Below, piece by piece: positions 1-8,525 of a DNA stretch of 64,000 nt. How positions within the stretch are numbered: position 1 is the stretch's first letter; each line of letters starts with the position of its first letter. Position numbers and translations under genes: made by a program. Under the pieces are notes generated by a model, which worked only from the letters and a program-made list of their open reading frames with translations, made no database searches and was not told where the DNA came from. This DNA is from Rugosimonospora africana (GTDB lineage Bacteria > Actinomycetota > Actinomycetes > Mycobacteriales > Micromonosporaceae): positions 1 to 64,000 of the forward strand of contig NZ_BONZ01000073.1 of NCBI RefSeq assembly GCF_016862975.1, written 5' to 3'.

Positions 1-21
1 GCGACGACTCCAAGGAGGGTC

Positions 22-2601
22 ATGCAGAACGAATCCCCGCAGGTGTCCCGGCGCTCGGTGTTGGGCGCGGGTGCCGGCGCCGCGGTTGGCGCCACAGTCG
101 GTGCCGCCGTCGGCGCCACGGTCCTGGGCACCGCGGTCACCGCAACCCCCGCGGCGGCGAGCCCGGCTGGCGCGTCCGGTTCGGCTGCGACATCCGCCGC
201 GACGTCCGGCGCGGACCACGGCTCGGTACGGCTGCTGCTGGACGGCGCACCGGCGCTGGTCGGCACGTACGGATTCCTCACCGACGTGAGCACCGTCGTG
301 CTGGACAACGGCCTGATCCGGTTCACCTTCGGGCGCGACGACGCCGCGGCCGGCGTGCTGACCGGCTGGACCGACGTGTCCATCACCGTGCAGTCGGTCG
401 TCGTGAACGGTCGGGAACTCGCGCACAACCTCAACGGCGTCGACCCCCGCGACCCCGACCGGGCGCACTCGTTCTACGTCGACGCGGGCGGCGGAAAGAG
501 CCGCCTGGTCTGCTCGCAGATCGCGGTGCTGCGCGTCGAGCGGGAACTGGTCGAGGTCGCGTTCGTGGACACCACGAGCGCCACGCTGCGCCACGAACAC
601 CACCTCATCATGCGGGCGGGCAAGCGCGGGCTGTACGGCTACAACATTCTCACCGCGGTGACCAGTACCTCGATCAGCGAGGTTCGGATGAACACCCGCT
701 GGGACCGGTCCATCTTCGACCACTCGTACAACTGGGAGCGGGGCAAGGGCCAGCAGCCCACGTACGCGTACCTGGCGACGCAGACCAACGTGCAGGACGA
801 GACGTGGATCGTCGACGGCGTCAACAACCCGGGCCTTCCGTCGCCGGACAGCAACTCCGGCAACCTGCCGGCGGGCAGCGTCTACACGAAGTACCACTGG
901 TCGCTGTACCACCACGAGAACCCCATGTTCGGCCACTACGGCAACGGGTTCGGCGTCTGGTTCACCCCGCTGGGCGGGGTCACCGACCAGACGCTGGCCG
1001 GGTTCTACGGCGTCGGGCCGCAGCATCAGGACCTGGCGATCCACCAGGACGCGCTGATCCTCAACTACTTCGGTGCCAACCACTACGACCTGCCCGGCTA
1101 CCACCTCGACGCCGGCTACCGCCGGCTGTACGGGCCGTGGTTCACCTACGTCACCACCGGCGCTGCCGACGACCCGGACGCGATGATCGCCGACGCGGCC
1201 ACCACCGCCCGCGCCGAGATCGCCGAGAACCGGGGCGGATCCGCCTGGATCTCCGATCCGCTGTATCCGGCGCCGGCCGAGCGCACCACGGTCACCGGCC
1301 GGGTACGCGTCGCCGACGGCCGCCCCGCCGGCAACCTGTGGGTACTGCTGTCCACGCAGGTCGCCACCGACGTCTACACGATCCACGAGCCGACCTACTT
1401 CGTGCGTACCGAGCCGGACGGCACCTTCACGCTGCCCGGCATCCCGCCGGCCTGGCAGGCCGGTACCACCGACCCGGCCACGTACACCCTGTACGTGTTC
1501 TCCGCGGACGGCTCCATCACGGACCAGTACCAGCGGACCGGCATCACGGTCAGCGGCAGGAAGCAGAACCTCGGCACGATCACCTGGGCGCCGGCGAACC
1601 GCACCTTCCTCTGGCAGATCGGCACCGCGAGCCGCACCGGCGGCGAGTACGCGCTGGCCACCAAGCCAGCCACCGAACCGGCCAGAGAGTCGGCCACGTT
1701 CGCCACCCCGCGCGCCTACGAGAAGCACACTCTGGTACCCGCTCAGCTCACCTTCACCGTCGGCGAGAGCTGGGAGCCGACCGACTGGTACTACGCCCAG
1801 ACGGCGGCGGGCACCTGGACGATCAGATTCAGCGTGGACCGCCCGTACGCCGGCACCGGGTACCTGACCGTGTCCACCTCGTTCCAGCAGGGCGCCGCGC
1901 CGACGGTCGCGCTCAACGGCGACGCGTCGGTCATCACCGGTACCCTGCCGGACAACGACGCCCTGGACGGCAACCGGCTCGGCGGCACCCTCGGGCGGCA
2001 GGCCGACCGCAGCGGGTACCCCCGCCTGGCCACCCTGACGTTTCCGGCGTCGAGCCTGGTCGTCGGCGAGAACACCATCACGTTGACCCGCGACGCGGGC
2101 CCGTCGGCCGGCAACGGCCTGACCGCGGGCAACGGCCTCGGCTGGGACACCTTCGTCCTGGAAGTCGACGAGGCTGTCCCGGAGGTCGACGAGGACGCGG
2201 CACCGGCCCCCGCCCCGCCACTGGCACCGGCCCCGCCGCCGGCACCGGCGAAGCTCTCCGGCTCCGTCGTGCGCATCAGCGGGCCGCGCGACGACACCGA
2301 GATCACCCTGAAGATCGCGAATCACGGGCACGGCCCGGCGAACGACGTCCGTGTCACCGGGCTCACGCAGAAGCAACCGGCGCTCGGCCGGGGCCACTCC
2401 GGGCCGATCGTCAAGGATCGGGATCCGAACGCGTTCCCGGTACCGGTGGCGGCCACGATCCCGCCCGGCGGGTCGTCGACCATCACGCTGCGCGTCGACT
2501 TCGCGGACGCGCCCGCGCTGCTGCTGCGTGGCGTCACCGTGGGGTACAGCGCGAACGGTGGGCGGGTGACCGGCACCGTCGATATCGACCACCGCTGGTA
2601 G
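22..2601 (+). CDS. Secreted rhamnogalacturonan lyase (PL4 family)
   Basis: Predicted to cleave the rhamnogalacturonan I backbone of pectin outside the cell by beta-elimination. Residues 1-48 are a twin-arginine-type signal (SRRSVLGAG, then a long Ala/Gly stretch). The body has the PL4 layout: an N-terminal beta-rich catalytic part to about residue 410, a carboxypeptidase-regulatory/FnIII-like module (about 424-520) and a jelly-roll carbohydrate-binding module (about 528-715). A Pro/Ala linker then leads to a CARDB/NEW3-like beta domain at the C-terminus. An AGGAGG-like site lies just ahead of the ATG at 22. It converges on the sugar-uptake genes, with a strong hairpin between them. The family call is firm; exact substrate and catalytic residues were not verified. 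Confidence 0.88.
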   Translation: MQNESPQVSRRSVLGAGAGAAVGATVGAAVGATVLGTAVTATPAAASPAGASGSAATSAATSGADHGSVRLLLDGAPALVGTYGFLTDVSTVVLDNGLIRFTFGRDDAAAGVLTGWTDVSITVQSVVVNGRELAHNLNGVDPRDPDRAHSFYVDAGGGKSRLVCSQIAVLRVERELVEVAFVDTTSATLRHEHHLIMRAGKRGLYGYNILTAVTSTSISEVRMNTRWDRSIFDHSYNWERGKGQQPTYAYLATQTNVQDETWIVDGVNNPGLPSPDSNSGNLPAGSVYTKYHWSLYHHENPMFGHYGNGFGVWFTPLGGVTDQTLAGFYGVGPQHQDLAIHQDALILNYFGANHYDLPGYHLDAGYRRLYGPWFTYVTTGAADDPDAMIADAATTARAEIAENRGGSAWISDPLYPAPAERTTVTGRVRVADGRPAGNLWVLLSTQVATDVYTIHEPTYFVRTEPDGTFTLPGIPPAWQAGTTDPATYTLYVFSADGSITDQYQRTGITVSGRKQNLGTITWAPANRTFLWQIGTASRTGGEYALATKPATEPARESATFATPRAYEKHTLVPAQLTFTVGESWEPTDWYYAQTAAGTWTIRFSVDRPYAGTGYLTVSTSFQQGAAPTVALNGDASVITGTLPDNDALDGNRLGGTLGRQADRSGYPRLATLTFPASSLVVGENTITLTRDAGPSAGNGLTAGNGLGWDTFVLEVDEAVPEVDEDAAPAPAPPLAPAPPPAPAKLSGSVVRISGPRDDTEITLKIANHGHGPANDVRVTGLTQKQPALGRGHSGPIVKDRDPNAFPVPVAATIPPGGSSTITLRVDFADAPALLLRGVTVGYSANGGRVTGTVDIDHRW

Positions 2602-2643
2602 CGCCTCGACGAGGCGGCGGCCGAGGCACGGTTGCTCAGCGAA

Positions 2644-2681
2644 ACGCCAGTGGCGCCGGACTTTCCCGGCGCCACTGGCGT
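2644..2681. terminator. Perfect 16-bp stem hairpin between convergent genes
   Basis: The arms at 2644-2659 and 2666-2681 are perfectly complementary (ACGCCAGTGGCGCCGG) around a 6-nt loop. The hairpin lies 43 bp after the lyase stop and before the end of the opposing oxidoreductase gene, so it can serve both strands. There is no U-tract, as is common in actinomycetes. Confidence 0.75.
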
Positions 2682-2819
2682 CTGTCGACTCCGGGTCCGG
2701 CTGCACTGCGGGCGCTGGCGGGCGCTGGCGGCTGGTGGCACAGCCGGCTGGGCCGGCAAGTGCTGGGCCGGCCTGCCGGGCCGGCGGGCGCTGGCCCGGG
2801 CTTGGGAAACGCGCGGGCG

Positions 2820-3947
2820 TCAAGCCCAGGTGGCGCCGGCCTCGGAGAACAGCTCGCCGGCCGCCGCGGCGCGCACGACGAGGTCGGTCACCCCGGCAAC
2901 GGTGACCGGATCGGTACCGGTCAGGTGCGACGCGCCGATCGGCGCCGGTTCCGGGCCATCCAGCAGGCGCTCGGACAGCGCGGTGAACGCCCGGCAGTGC
3001 CGCGGCGGGCAGAGCGGTTCGCGACCGCTGGCGCGCGCGTCCAGCAGGTCGGGCAGCAGGTCGCGGGCGGGCGGCAGGTCAACCCGGATCGCGGTACCGT
3101 CCTGGATCGCGGTACCGTCCCGATCCAGCCACAGCTCGTCCGTCGTGTACTGCCAGCGCAGGGCGCCGTGCTCCCCGGCGGCCACCAGGTACGGCTCGAC
3201 GAGCCGGTCGGCGGCCAGGGTGACGGCGAGGTTGACCGTCAACCCGTCCCGGCGCAGGCGCACGCTGCTGGTGTCGTCGCTCTCGATGTCGTTGGCGTGG
3301 TACAGCTCGGTCTCGAAACCGGCCACCGCCTCCCCGGTCACCCCGGCGATCCGCAGGCAGTTCATCAGCGCGTGCGCGAACGGGTTGGCCAGCGCCCCGT
3401 CGCCGACAGCGGCGCCGTTCAGAAAACGCCGGCCGGCCCAGGGTGCCCGCCGGAAGTAGGCGGGCGGGCGGCTCCAGGCGCCGGCGGCGTACACCTGCCG
3501 CAGCGGCCCGAGCGTGCCGGCGGCGAAGGTCTCGGCGATGCGTTCCGGGGCGTACGAACCCGAGGACTGGAACCCGATCTGGCACAGGCGGCCGAGCCGC
3601 CCGGCCGTCTCGATGAGCGTGTCGAGTTCGTCCAGCCGCACGGTCGCCGGCTTCTCCACCAGGACGTCCGCGCCGGCCGCCATCGCCTGGGTGGCTAGTG
3701 GAAGGTGGGTGGCCGGCGGGGTCACCAGCACCACCACCGCAGGCTGGGTGGCGTCGAGCAGCTTCTCGTACGAGGTGAACAACGGCGCGTCGAGCGCGTC
3801 GAGGATCCGGCCGGAGTCCGCCTGCACGGGCGCGAGGTCGCAGGCGGCGGCGAGCGTGACGGAGCCCGTCGCTGCCAGGCGCGCGATGTTGTCCAGGTGC
3901 CAGCGGCCGTGCCCGTTGACCCCGACCAGGGCCACTCGTGTGCTCAT
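2820..3947 (-). CDS. Gfo/Idh/MocA family NAD(P)-dependent sugar oxidoreductase
   Basis: Likely oxidises or reduces a sugar or sugar acid derived from pectin. The N-terminus (VALVGVNGHGRWHLDNI) is a Rossmann dinucleotide-binding start, followed by the family's EKPATV motif near residue 98, where Lys is the usual catalytic residue. The C-terminal half is the GFO_IDH_MocA C-domain. At 375 aa it has normal family length. Its ATG overlaps the stop of the DUF624 gene by 4 bp (ATGA), so it is the last gene of the transport operon and probably translationally coupled. A short duplicated DGTAI segment sits near residues 272-284. Substrate unknown. Confidence 0.85.
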   Translation of the reverse strand: MSTRVALVGVNGHGRWHLDNIARLAATGSVTLAAACDLAPVQADSGRILDALDAPLFTSYEKLLDATQPAVVVLVTPPATHLPLATQAMAAGADVLVEKPATVRLDELDTLIETAGRLGRLCQIGFQSSGSYAPERIAETFAAGTLGPLRQVYAAGAWSRPPAYFRRAPWAGRRFLNGAAVGDGALANPFAHALMNCLRIAGVTGEAVAGFETELYHANDIESDDTSSVRLRRDGLTVNLAVTLAADRLVEPYLVAAGEHGALRWQYTTDELWLDRDGTAIQDGTAIRVDLPPARDLLPDLLDARASGREPLCPPRHCRAFTALSERLLDGPEPAPIGASHLTGTDPVTVAGVTDLVVRAAAAGELFSEAGATWA

Positions 3948-4675
3948 CGCGTCCTACCCTGCCATGCCGCCCGTTCGGTCGCCGGGGTGGGCTCGGCGTT
4001 TGGCAGGCTGGGCTCGGCGCTTGCCGGGGCGGACTCGGAACGCAGCCTGGCTCGGGCGTGCACGACGCTCACCGCGTACGCCAGCGGACCGGCGACGATG
4101 AGCAGCAGCGCCGGGATGATGGCCACCAGGGTGGCGCACACCGCGGCGGCGAACACCACCAGCGGTACCGCCCACGGTGCCGCGCCCGCCAGCGCCAGCG
4201 CGCCACGAAGGCTGTCCCGTACGCCACCGCCGGTGTGCGCGCGGTCGGCCAGGACCAGCAGGACCAGGCCGGCCGCGCCGGCGGCGATCAGCGCCAGGGC
4301 GAGCCTCTCCAGCCACGCCCCGGGAACGTGTGCCGCACCGGCGAACCGGATGTCGAAGTATCCGGCGGCGCCGATGACGGCCAGCGCGACCTCGGCGATC
4401 AGGCCGGTACGCAGCTGGGTGCGCAGCGCCGCGACGAACGTGGGCAGCAGCTTGGGCTCCTCGTCGCGGGTCCACGCGTCGAAGACGGTCGCGGCGGCCA
4501 GCCACGCCGCCCCGGCGGTGACGACCGGCAGCGAGAACGCGGCCCACAACAGCCCGACCGCCGCGCACTCGGCCGCCAGCCGGCCGTTCTCCAGTGCCCG
4601 CTCCACCCGGCCGCTTGACCGGCCCGTCCACAAACCAGACGGGCGGGCGCGGGGGCCGGCCGGACCCTGACTCAT
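3944..4675 (-). CDS. DUF624 family (YesL-like) membrane protein
   Basis: A 243-aa integral membrane protein with about five hydrophobic segments. The DUF624/YesL family is found beside CUT1 sugar ABC transporters; in Bacillus subtilis yesL heads the rhamnogalacturonan uptake cluster. Its molecular role is unknown. The start at 4675 is the first ATG after the permease stop, with a 5-bp gap. The codons for about residues 11-22 consist of a 34-bp hairpin element also found twice at about 62.3 kb (see findings), so the N-terminus appears to have absorbed a dispersed repeat. The gene overlaps the downstream oxidoreductase by 4 bp. Confidence 0.8.
   Translation of the reverse strand: MSQGPAGPRARPSGLWTGRSSGRVERALENGRLAAECAAVGLLWAAFSLPVVTAGAAWLAAATVFDAWTRDEEPKLLPTFVAALRTQLRTGLIAEVALAVIGAAGYFDIRFAGAAHVPGAWLERLALALIAAGAAGLVLLVLADRAHTGGGVRDSLRGALALAGAAPWAVPLVVFAAAVCATLVAIIPALLLIVAGPLAYAVSVVHARARLRSESAPASAEPSLPNAEPTPATERAAWQGRTR
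4611..4644 (-). repeat. Dispersed 34-bp hairpin element, diverged copy
   Basis: Read on the minus strand this matches the elements at 62269-62302 and 62329-62362 except at two positions. Those two changes are complementary to each other (stem GCCCGTC/GACGGGC here, GCCCGCC/GGCGGGC there), so the 7-bp stem and 9-nt loop are preserved. This copy lies inside the DUF624 reading frame. Confidence 0.7.
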
Positions 4676-4680
4676 CGCGG

Positions 4681-5586
4681 TCACCCCTTCAAGCCGCTGG
4701 TCGCCACGCCCTCGACCAACAGCCTCTGGAACGCCAGGAAGAACAGGAACACCGGTACCACGGACAGCACCGCCATCGCCATCATCGGCCCGTACGAAGA
4801 GAAACCGGCCTGGTCGACGAACAGCGACAGGCCCACCGGCGCGGTGAACTTGCTCGTGTCGTTCAGGTAGATGAGCTGGCTGAAGAAGTCGTTCCAGGTC
4901 CAGATGAAGGTGAAGATGGCGCTGGTGATCAGCGCCGGCCGGGCCAGCGGCAGGACGATGTGCCAGTAGGTCCGGTACGGTCCGCAGCCGTCGAGCTTGG
5001 CCGCCTCGTCCAGTTCGTGCGGGATGCCGCGCATGAACTGCACCATCAGGAAGATGAAGAACGCGTCGGTGGCCAGGAACTTCGGCACGATCAGCGGCCA
5101 GAACGTGTTGACCCAGCCGAGGTCCTTGAAGATGGCGTACTGCGGGACGATCAACACGTGGTACGGCAGCAGCAGGGTGACCACGACGATCGGGAACAGG
5201 AAGCGCCGGGCCCGGAAGCGCAGCCGGGCGAACGCGAACGCGGCCAGCGAGCACGCGAACAGGTTGCCGACCACGGCGGCGATCGACACGATCGCCGAGT
5301 TGAGGAAGAACCGGCCGAACGTGACGCCCGGGTTCCCGGTCCAGCCCTGCGGGTAGTTGTGCAACGTCGGCGAGACCGGCCAGGGCCGGGTCGAGGAGAC
5401 CACCTCGGCCGCCGGCTTGAACGACGTGCCGAGCATCCACACCACCGGGTACACGATGATCAGCACGACGATGACGACCAGCGCATGCCAGAGCCACCGG
5501 GGCATGCCGCGGTGCCGCTGGCCGGCCGGTCGGCGCGCGGCGCGGGTCGTGTTGGCGGTGGCGGACACGGCGGCGGACGCGGTCAT
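4681..5586 (-). CDS. ABC sugar transporter permease (CUT1, MalG-like)
   Basis: Inner-membrane half of an oligosaccharide importer, 301 aa. A cytoplasmic N-terminus with basic residues precedes about six membrane spans. The EAA loop that docks the ATPase is clear near residues 192-216 (ELDEAAKLDG, then HIVLPLARPAL). It follows the MalF-like permease with a 1-base overlap (TGATG), so the two are coupled. The best comparison is YesQ of the Bacillus rhamnogalacturonan importer, by gene order and family rather than measured similarity. No ATPase gene is in the cluster, so a shared MsiK/MsmX-type ATPase is inferred. Confidence 0.92.
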   Translation of the reverse strand: MTASAAVSATANTTRAARRPAGQRHRGMPRWLWHALVVIVVLIIVYPVVWMLGTSFKPAAEVVSSTRPWPVSPTLHNYPQGWTGNPGVTFGRFFLNSAIVSIAAVVGNLFACSLAAFAFARLRFRARRFLFPIVVVTLLLPYHVLIVPQYAIFKDLGWVNTFWPLIVPKFLATDAFFIFLMVQFMRGIPHELDEAAKLDGCGPYRTYWHIVLPLARPALITSAIFTFIWTWNDFFSQLIYLNDTSKFTAPVGLSLFVDQAGFSSYGPMMAMAVLSVVPVFLFFLAFQRLLVEGVATSGLKG

Positions 5587-6545
5587 CAGTGTTCCCCTTC
5601 ATCGGCGTAGAACACGACGGCTCGCGAGGCCCAGAACATCAGTGCCGTCACGATCGCCACCGTGGCCAGCAGTACCCAGGCCATGGCCGAGGCGTACCCG
5701 AACCGGAACGACGAAAAGCCCTCCTGGTACAGGTACAGCGTGTAGAACAGCGTCGAGTCGGCCGGCCCGCCGGTGCCGCCGCTGACGATGAACGCCGGCG
5801 TGAACGCCTGGAACGCGTTCACCGTCTCCAGCAGCACGTTGAAGAAGATGATCGGGGAGAGCATCGGCAGGGTGACGTGCCACCACCGAGCCCACCGCCC
5901 GGCACCGTCGGCGGAGGCGGCGTCGTACAGTTCGCCGGGTACCTGTTTGAGCCCGGCCAGGAAGATGACCATCGGAGCGCCGAACTGCCAACAGGCCAGG
6001 ACGATGATGGTGCCCAACGCCCAGGTGGGATTGTTGATCCAGTCCTGGCCGTGCACACCGACCAGGCCCAGCGCCCCGTCCACCGAGCCGGACTGGCTGA
6101 ACATCGACCGCCAGACCAGCGCCACCGCCACGCTCGCGCCGAGCAGGGACGGCAGGTAGAACAGCGAGCGGTACAGGCCGATGCCGCGCCGCGGCCGGTT
6201 GAGCAGCAGCGCGACGAGAAACGCGATGACCAGCTTGAGCGGTACCGAGATCAGTACGTAGATCAGGGTGATCTTCACGGAGTGCAGGTACCGGGGGTCG
6301 TCGGTGAACATCTTCCGGTAGTTCGCCAGGCCCACCCAGGTCGGTGACTGCAGCAGGTTGTCGTCGGTGAACGACAGGTACAGCGAGTACAGGAGCGGGC
6401 CAACCGTGAACACCGCCAGACCGAGGAACCAGGGCACCAGGAACACGTACGGCGCCATCCCGGCGCCCCCGGCCCGGCGGTGGCGCCACGGGCGGCCGGC
6501 AGTGCCGGTGCCTGGCGACACCTGCGTCAGTGTTGTGGCCGCCAT
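5586..6545 (-). CDS. ABC sugar transporter permease (CUT1, MalF-like)
   Basis: The partner permease, 319 aa. The first span follows MAPYVFLVPWFLGLAVF. The EAA loop reads ELYDAASADGAGRWARWW followed by HVTLPML near residues 212-236. Its stop overlaps the start of the MalG-like permease. The gap to the upstream binding-protein gene is 46 bp, so the three form one transcription unit. The predicted substrate is a rhamnogalacturonan-derived oligosaccharide, inferred only from the flanking lyase and rhamnose isomerase. Confidence 0.92.
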   Translation of the reverse strand: MAATTLTQVSPGTGTAGRPWRHRRAGGAGMAPYVFLVPWFLGLAVFTVGPLLYSLYLSFTDDNLLQSPTWVGLANYRKMFTDDPRYLHSVKITLIYVLISVPLKLVIAFLVALLLNRPRRGIGLYRSLFYLPSLLGASVAVALVWRSMFSQSGSVDGALGLVGVHGQDWINNPTWALGTIIVLACWQFGAPMVIFLAGLKQVPGELYDAASADGAGRWARWWHVTLPMLSPIIFFNVLLETVNAFQAFTPAFIVSGGTGGPADSTLFYTLYLYQEGFSSFRFGYASAMAWVLLATVAIVTALMFWASRAVVFYADEGEH

Positions 6546-6591
6546 CTGTTCCCCTCGGTTGGTTGCTTCACGGTTGGCCTGCTCCCCGCCG

Positions 6592-7896
6592 TCACGAGGT
6601 GATCGAACTCTGGGCCTGCTGCATGAACGCCTTCGCGCCGGCGGACACGCTCTGCTGGCCGGCGGTGACCCCCTGGTAGATGCGGGTCATCGCGGCGAGC
6701 AGGTCGCTGTCACCCTTCGGCGGCGCCGGCGGCGAGGGGATCATGGATGACTGTACCGATGCCTCGTACTCGTAGACCTGCTTGGCCGGACCGGTCGCGC
6801 TGCCGGCCAGCGTGGCGCGGACCTGCGTGTTGGGGAACAGACCGCGACCGGTACCCAGGGCGCCCGCCGCGGCGCTGTCGTTGACCAGGAAGTTCAGCAG
6901 TTCGGCGGCCTCGGTCGGGTGCTTCGACCGGGACGAGACCGACAGCAGCATGGACGGGGCGGCGAACATCCCGGTCTTCCCGTCGACGCTGGGCAGCGGC
7001 AGGATCGCCAACTGGTCCTTGGTGGCGCCGACGTAACTGGCGAACACGCTGTCGTAGTCCCACTCGGCGGTCGCGAGGCCCTTGGCCAGCGGCTCGTCGG
7101 CGGGTACGCCGTTGATGGTCGCGGTCACGTTCGCCGGTGTAGCCGCGCCCGACTTGCTCATGCCGAGCGTGAAGTTCCAGAAGCTCTCCAGGTCGGCCTG
7201 GGTGAAGGCCGGCTTACCGTCCGCGTACATCTGCTTGCCGTGCTGATACTGCCAGGACTGGAAGGCGCCCCACGTGCCGCCGGGGTCGGCCATTCCGGAG
7301 ACCTTGCCACCGGACTTGCTGTGTACCTGTTCGCCCCACGTCTGCAGGTCCTGCCAGGTCCAGGTGGGCTGCGGAGCGGTGACGCCGAGCTGCTGGAGCT
7401 TCGTGGTGTCCACGACGATGACCTGGGTGGTCTGCCCGAACGGGACGGCGATCTGCTTGTTGTCGAACTTGCCGCTGGCGAGGAAGTTCGCATCGATCCC
7501 GTCCAGCTTCAGGGCGCTGCCGTACTTGCCCAGGTCGGCGAGCACACCCTCGCCCGCGTACTGCGACTGGTAGCTGCGGTCGATCTGGAACAGGTCGGGC
7601 GCGTTGCCGCCGGAGACCTGGGTGGCGAGCTTGGTGCCGTACGGGCCGAACGGGGCGTACTGCGTCTTGACAGTGATGGTCGGGTGCTGCTTCACGAACA
7701 GGTCGATCGCGTCCTGCGTGACCTTCGCCCGGGTGTCATCACCCCACCAGGAGAAATTCAGCGTGACCTTGCCGTCGGAGCTGTCCGAACCGCCGGAGGA
7801 ACAGCCGGCGGCCACGAGCGACGCCGCGGCGAAGACGGCCGCGACCCCCAGCAACGTGCGCCGGTGACCACGACCGTGGGCGACGGGAACCTTCAT
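6592..7896 (-). CDS. ABC extracellular sugar-binding lipoprotein
   Basis: Captures the imported oligosaccharide at the cell surface, 434 aa. It has a basic N-terminus, a hydrophobic core and a lipobox (SLVAAGC), so Cys32 should be lipidated, followed by a Gly/Ser linker. The mature part is a type 1 extracellular solute-binding protein (SBP_bac_1). It starts with KVTLNFSWWGDD and has the NAPDLFQID signature near residue 99. A minus-strand AGAGG site precedes the ATG by about 9 nt. It is the first gene of the transport operon, and a LacI-type operator lies 86 bp upstream of its start. Confidence 0.93.
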   Translation of the reverse strand: MKVPVAHGRGHRRTLLGVAAVFAAASLVAAGCSSGGSDSSDGKVTLNFSWWGDDTRAKVTQDAIDLFVKQHPTITVKTQYAPFGPYGTKLATQVSGGNAPDLFQIDRSYQSQYAGEGVLADLGKYGSALKLDGIDANFLASGKFDNKQIAVPFGQTTQVIVVDTTKLQQLGVTAPQPTWTWQDLQTWGEQVHSKSGGKVSGMADPGGTWGAFQSWQYQHGKQMYADGKPAFTQADLESFWNFTLGMSKSGAATPANVTATINGVPADEPLAKGLATAEWDYDSVFASYVGATKDQLAILPLPSVDGKTGMFAAPSMLLSVSSRSKHPTEAAELLNFLVNDSAAAGALGTGRGLFPNTQVRATLAGSATGPAKQVYEYEASVQSSMIPSPPAPPKGDSDLLAAMTRIYQGVTAGQQSVSAGAKAFMQQAQSSITS

Positions 7897-7981
7897 GGTG
7901 TGAACCTCTCGCGTGAAGGGAGCGGGAGAACCCCGGTGGCCAGCGGCGACGCGTGCCGTGCCGCCCGCCGGGAGGCGCTGC

Positions 7982-8003
7982 GAGGATGAAACGGTTCATC
8001 CTC
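7982..8003. promoter_or_regulatory. LacI-family operator candidate, transport operon
   Basis: A 22-bp near-perfect palindrome whose core is TGAAACGGTTCA, flanked by complementary GAGGA and TCCTC arms; only the two positions around the central CG mismatch. Cores of this form are typical LacI-family sites. A -35-like TTGACC for the leftward operon lies at 8011-8016 (read on the minus strand), so binding here should block transcription. Confidence 0.7.
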
Positions 8004-8312
8004 ACTCTGCGGTCAAGTCCGGCTGGCGCCGAGCTTGACGCGAGACGTGTCCGTCGACCGCCGGCGCTGCGACCCGGTGCGGTCGCAGGGCGTTGTCGCA
8101 GCGACCTGATGGGCTCTGGCCTGGGCAGACTGCGCAACGGGCTGCGGGCGGCTCAATTTCTCCGACACCGTGCCGGCCGCGACCCCCGCTCGCGCTCTCG
8201 CGCGCCGAGTGCTGAACGGACTATGCATGGCGTTCCTAAATCGTCGACTGAGTGCTCGCCGGATTGGACCGTACCAACCGCCAACTCACTTGGAAAGCCC
8301 TTTCCCCTTACC

Positions 8313-8341
8313 TTGACAGCACAAAGTGCCGTGTCTACCGT
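8313..8341 (+). promoter_or_regulatory. Sigma-70-type promoter of the rhamnose isomerase gene
   Basis: A consensus -35 TTGACA (8313-8318), a 17-bp spacer and a -10 TACCGT (8336-8341) that fits the actinobacterial TANNNT pattern. It is followed directly by an operator candidate. Confidence 0.65.
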
Positions 8342-8352
8342 TCGAGATCGCA

Positions 8353-8366
8353 CTGAAACGGTCCAG
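8353..8366. promoter_or_regulatory. LacI-family operator candidate, rhamnose isomerase
   Basis: CTGAAACGGTCCAG is an imperfect palindrome sharing the AAACGGT core with the site at 7982-8003. It begins 12 bp after the -10 hexamer, so it covers the expected transcription start. One LacI-type repressor controlling both divergent units is the simple reading. Confidence 0.6.
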
Positions 8367-8525
8367 AGATCCGGGGCCGGACATGGCATCGAGCATGTTC
8401 CATCTCGTCCGCCGGTAGGTCATCCGTCGAGGATCGCCGTCCCGGCCAACGCGACGCAGTCCACCGCGCCCGCCCCGCTTGAGGCCAGCTCGTCCGCGGC
8501 CCCCTTCCGCGAAAGAGACATCGCT

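Larger units (their letters stand above)
7897..8525. promoter_or_regulatory. Divergent regulatory region, binding protein / rhamnose isomerase
   Basis: This 629-bp non-coding stretch separates the transport operon (leftward) from the isomerase (rightward). It is relatively AT-richer around 8220-8340. It holds two LacI-type operator candidates, one near each gene, and a recognisable rightward promoter. I see no convincing gene in it. Confidence 0.65.

Noticed and set aside
804-3698. A 964-codon plus-strand frame across the lyase and oxidoreductase genes
   Set aside because: Arg/Pro/Gly-rich shadow of GC-rich coding DNA; the real genes in other frames have clear families.
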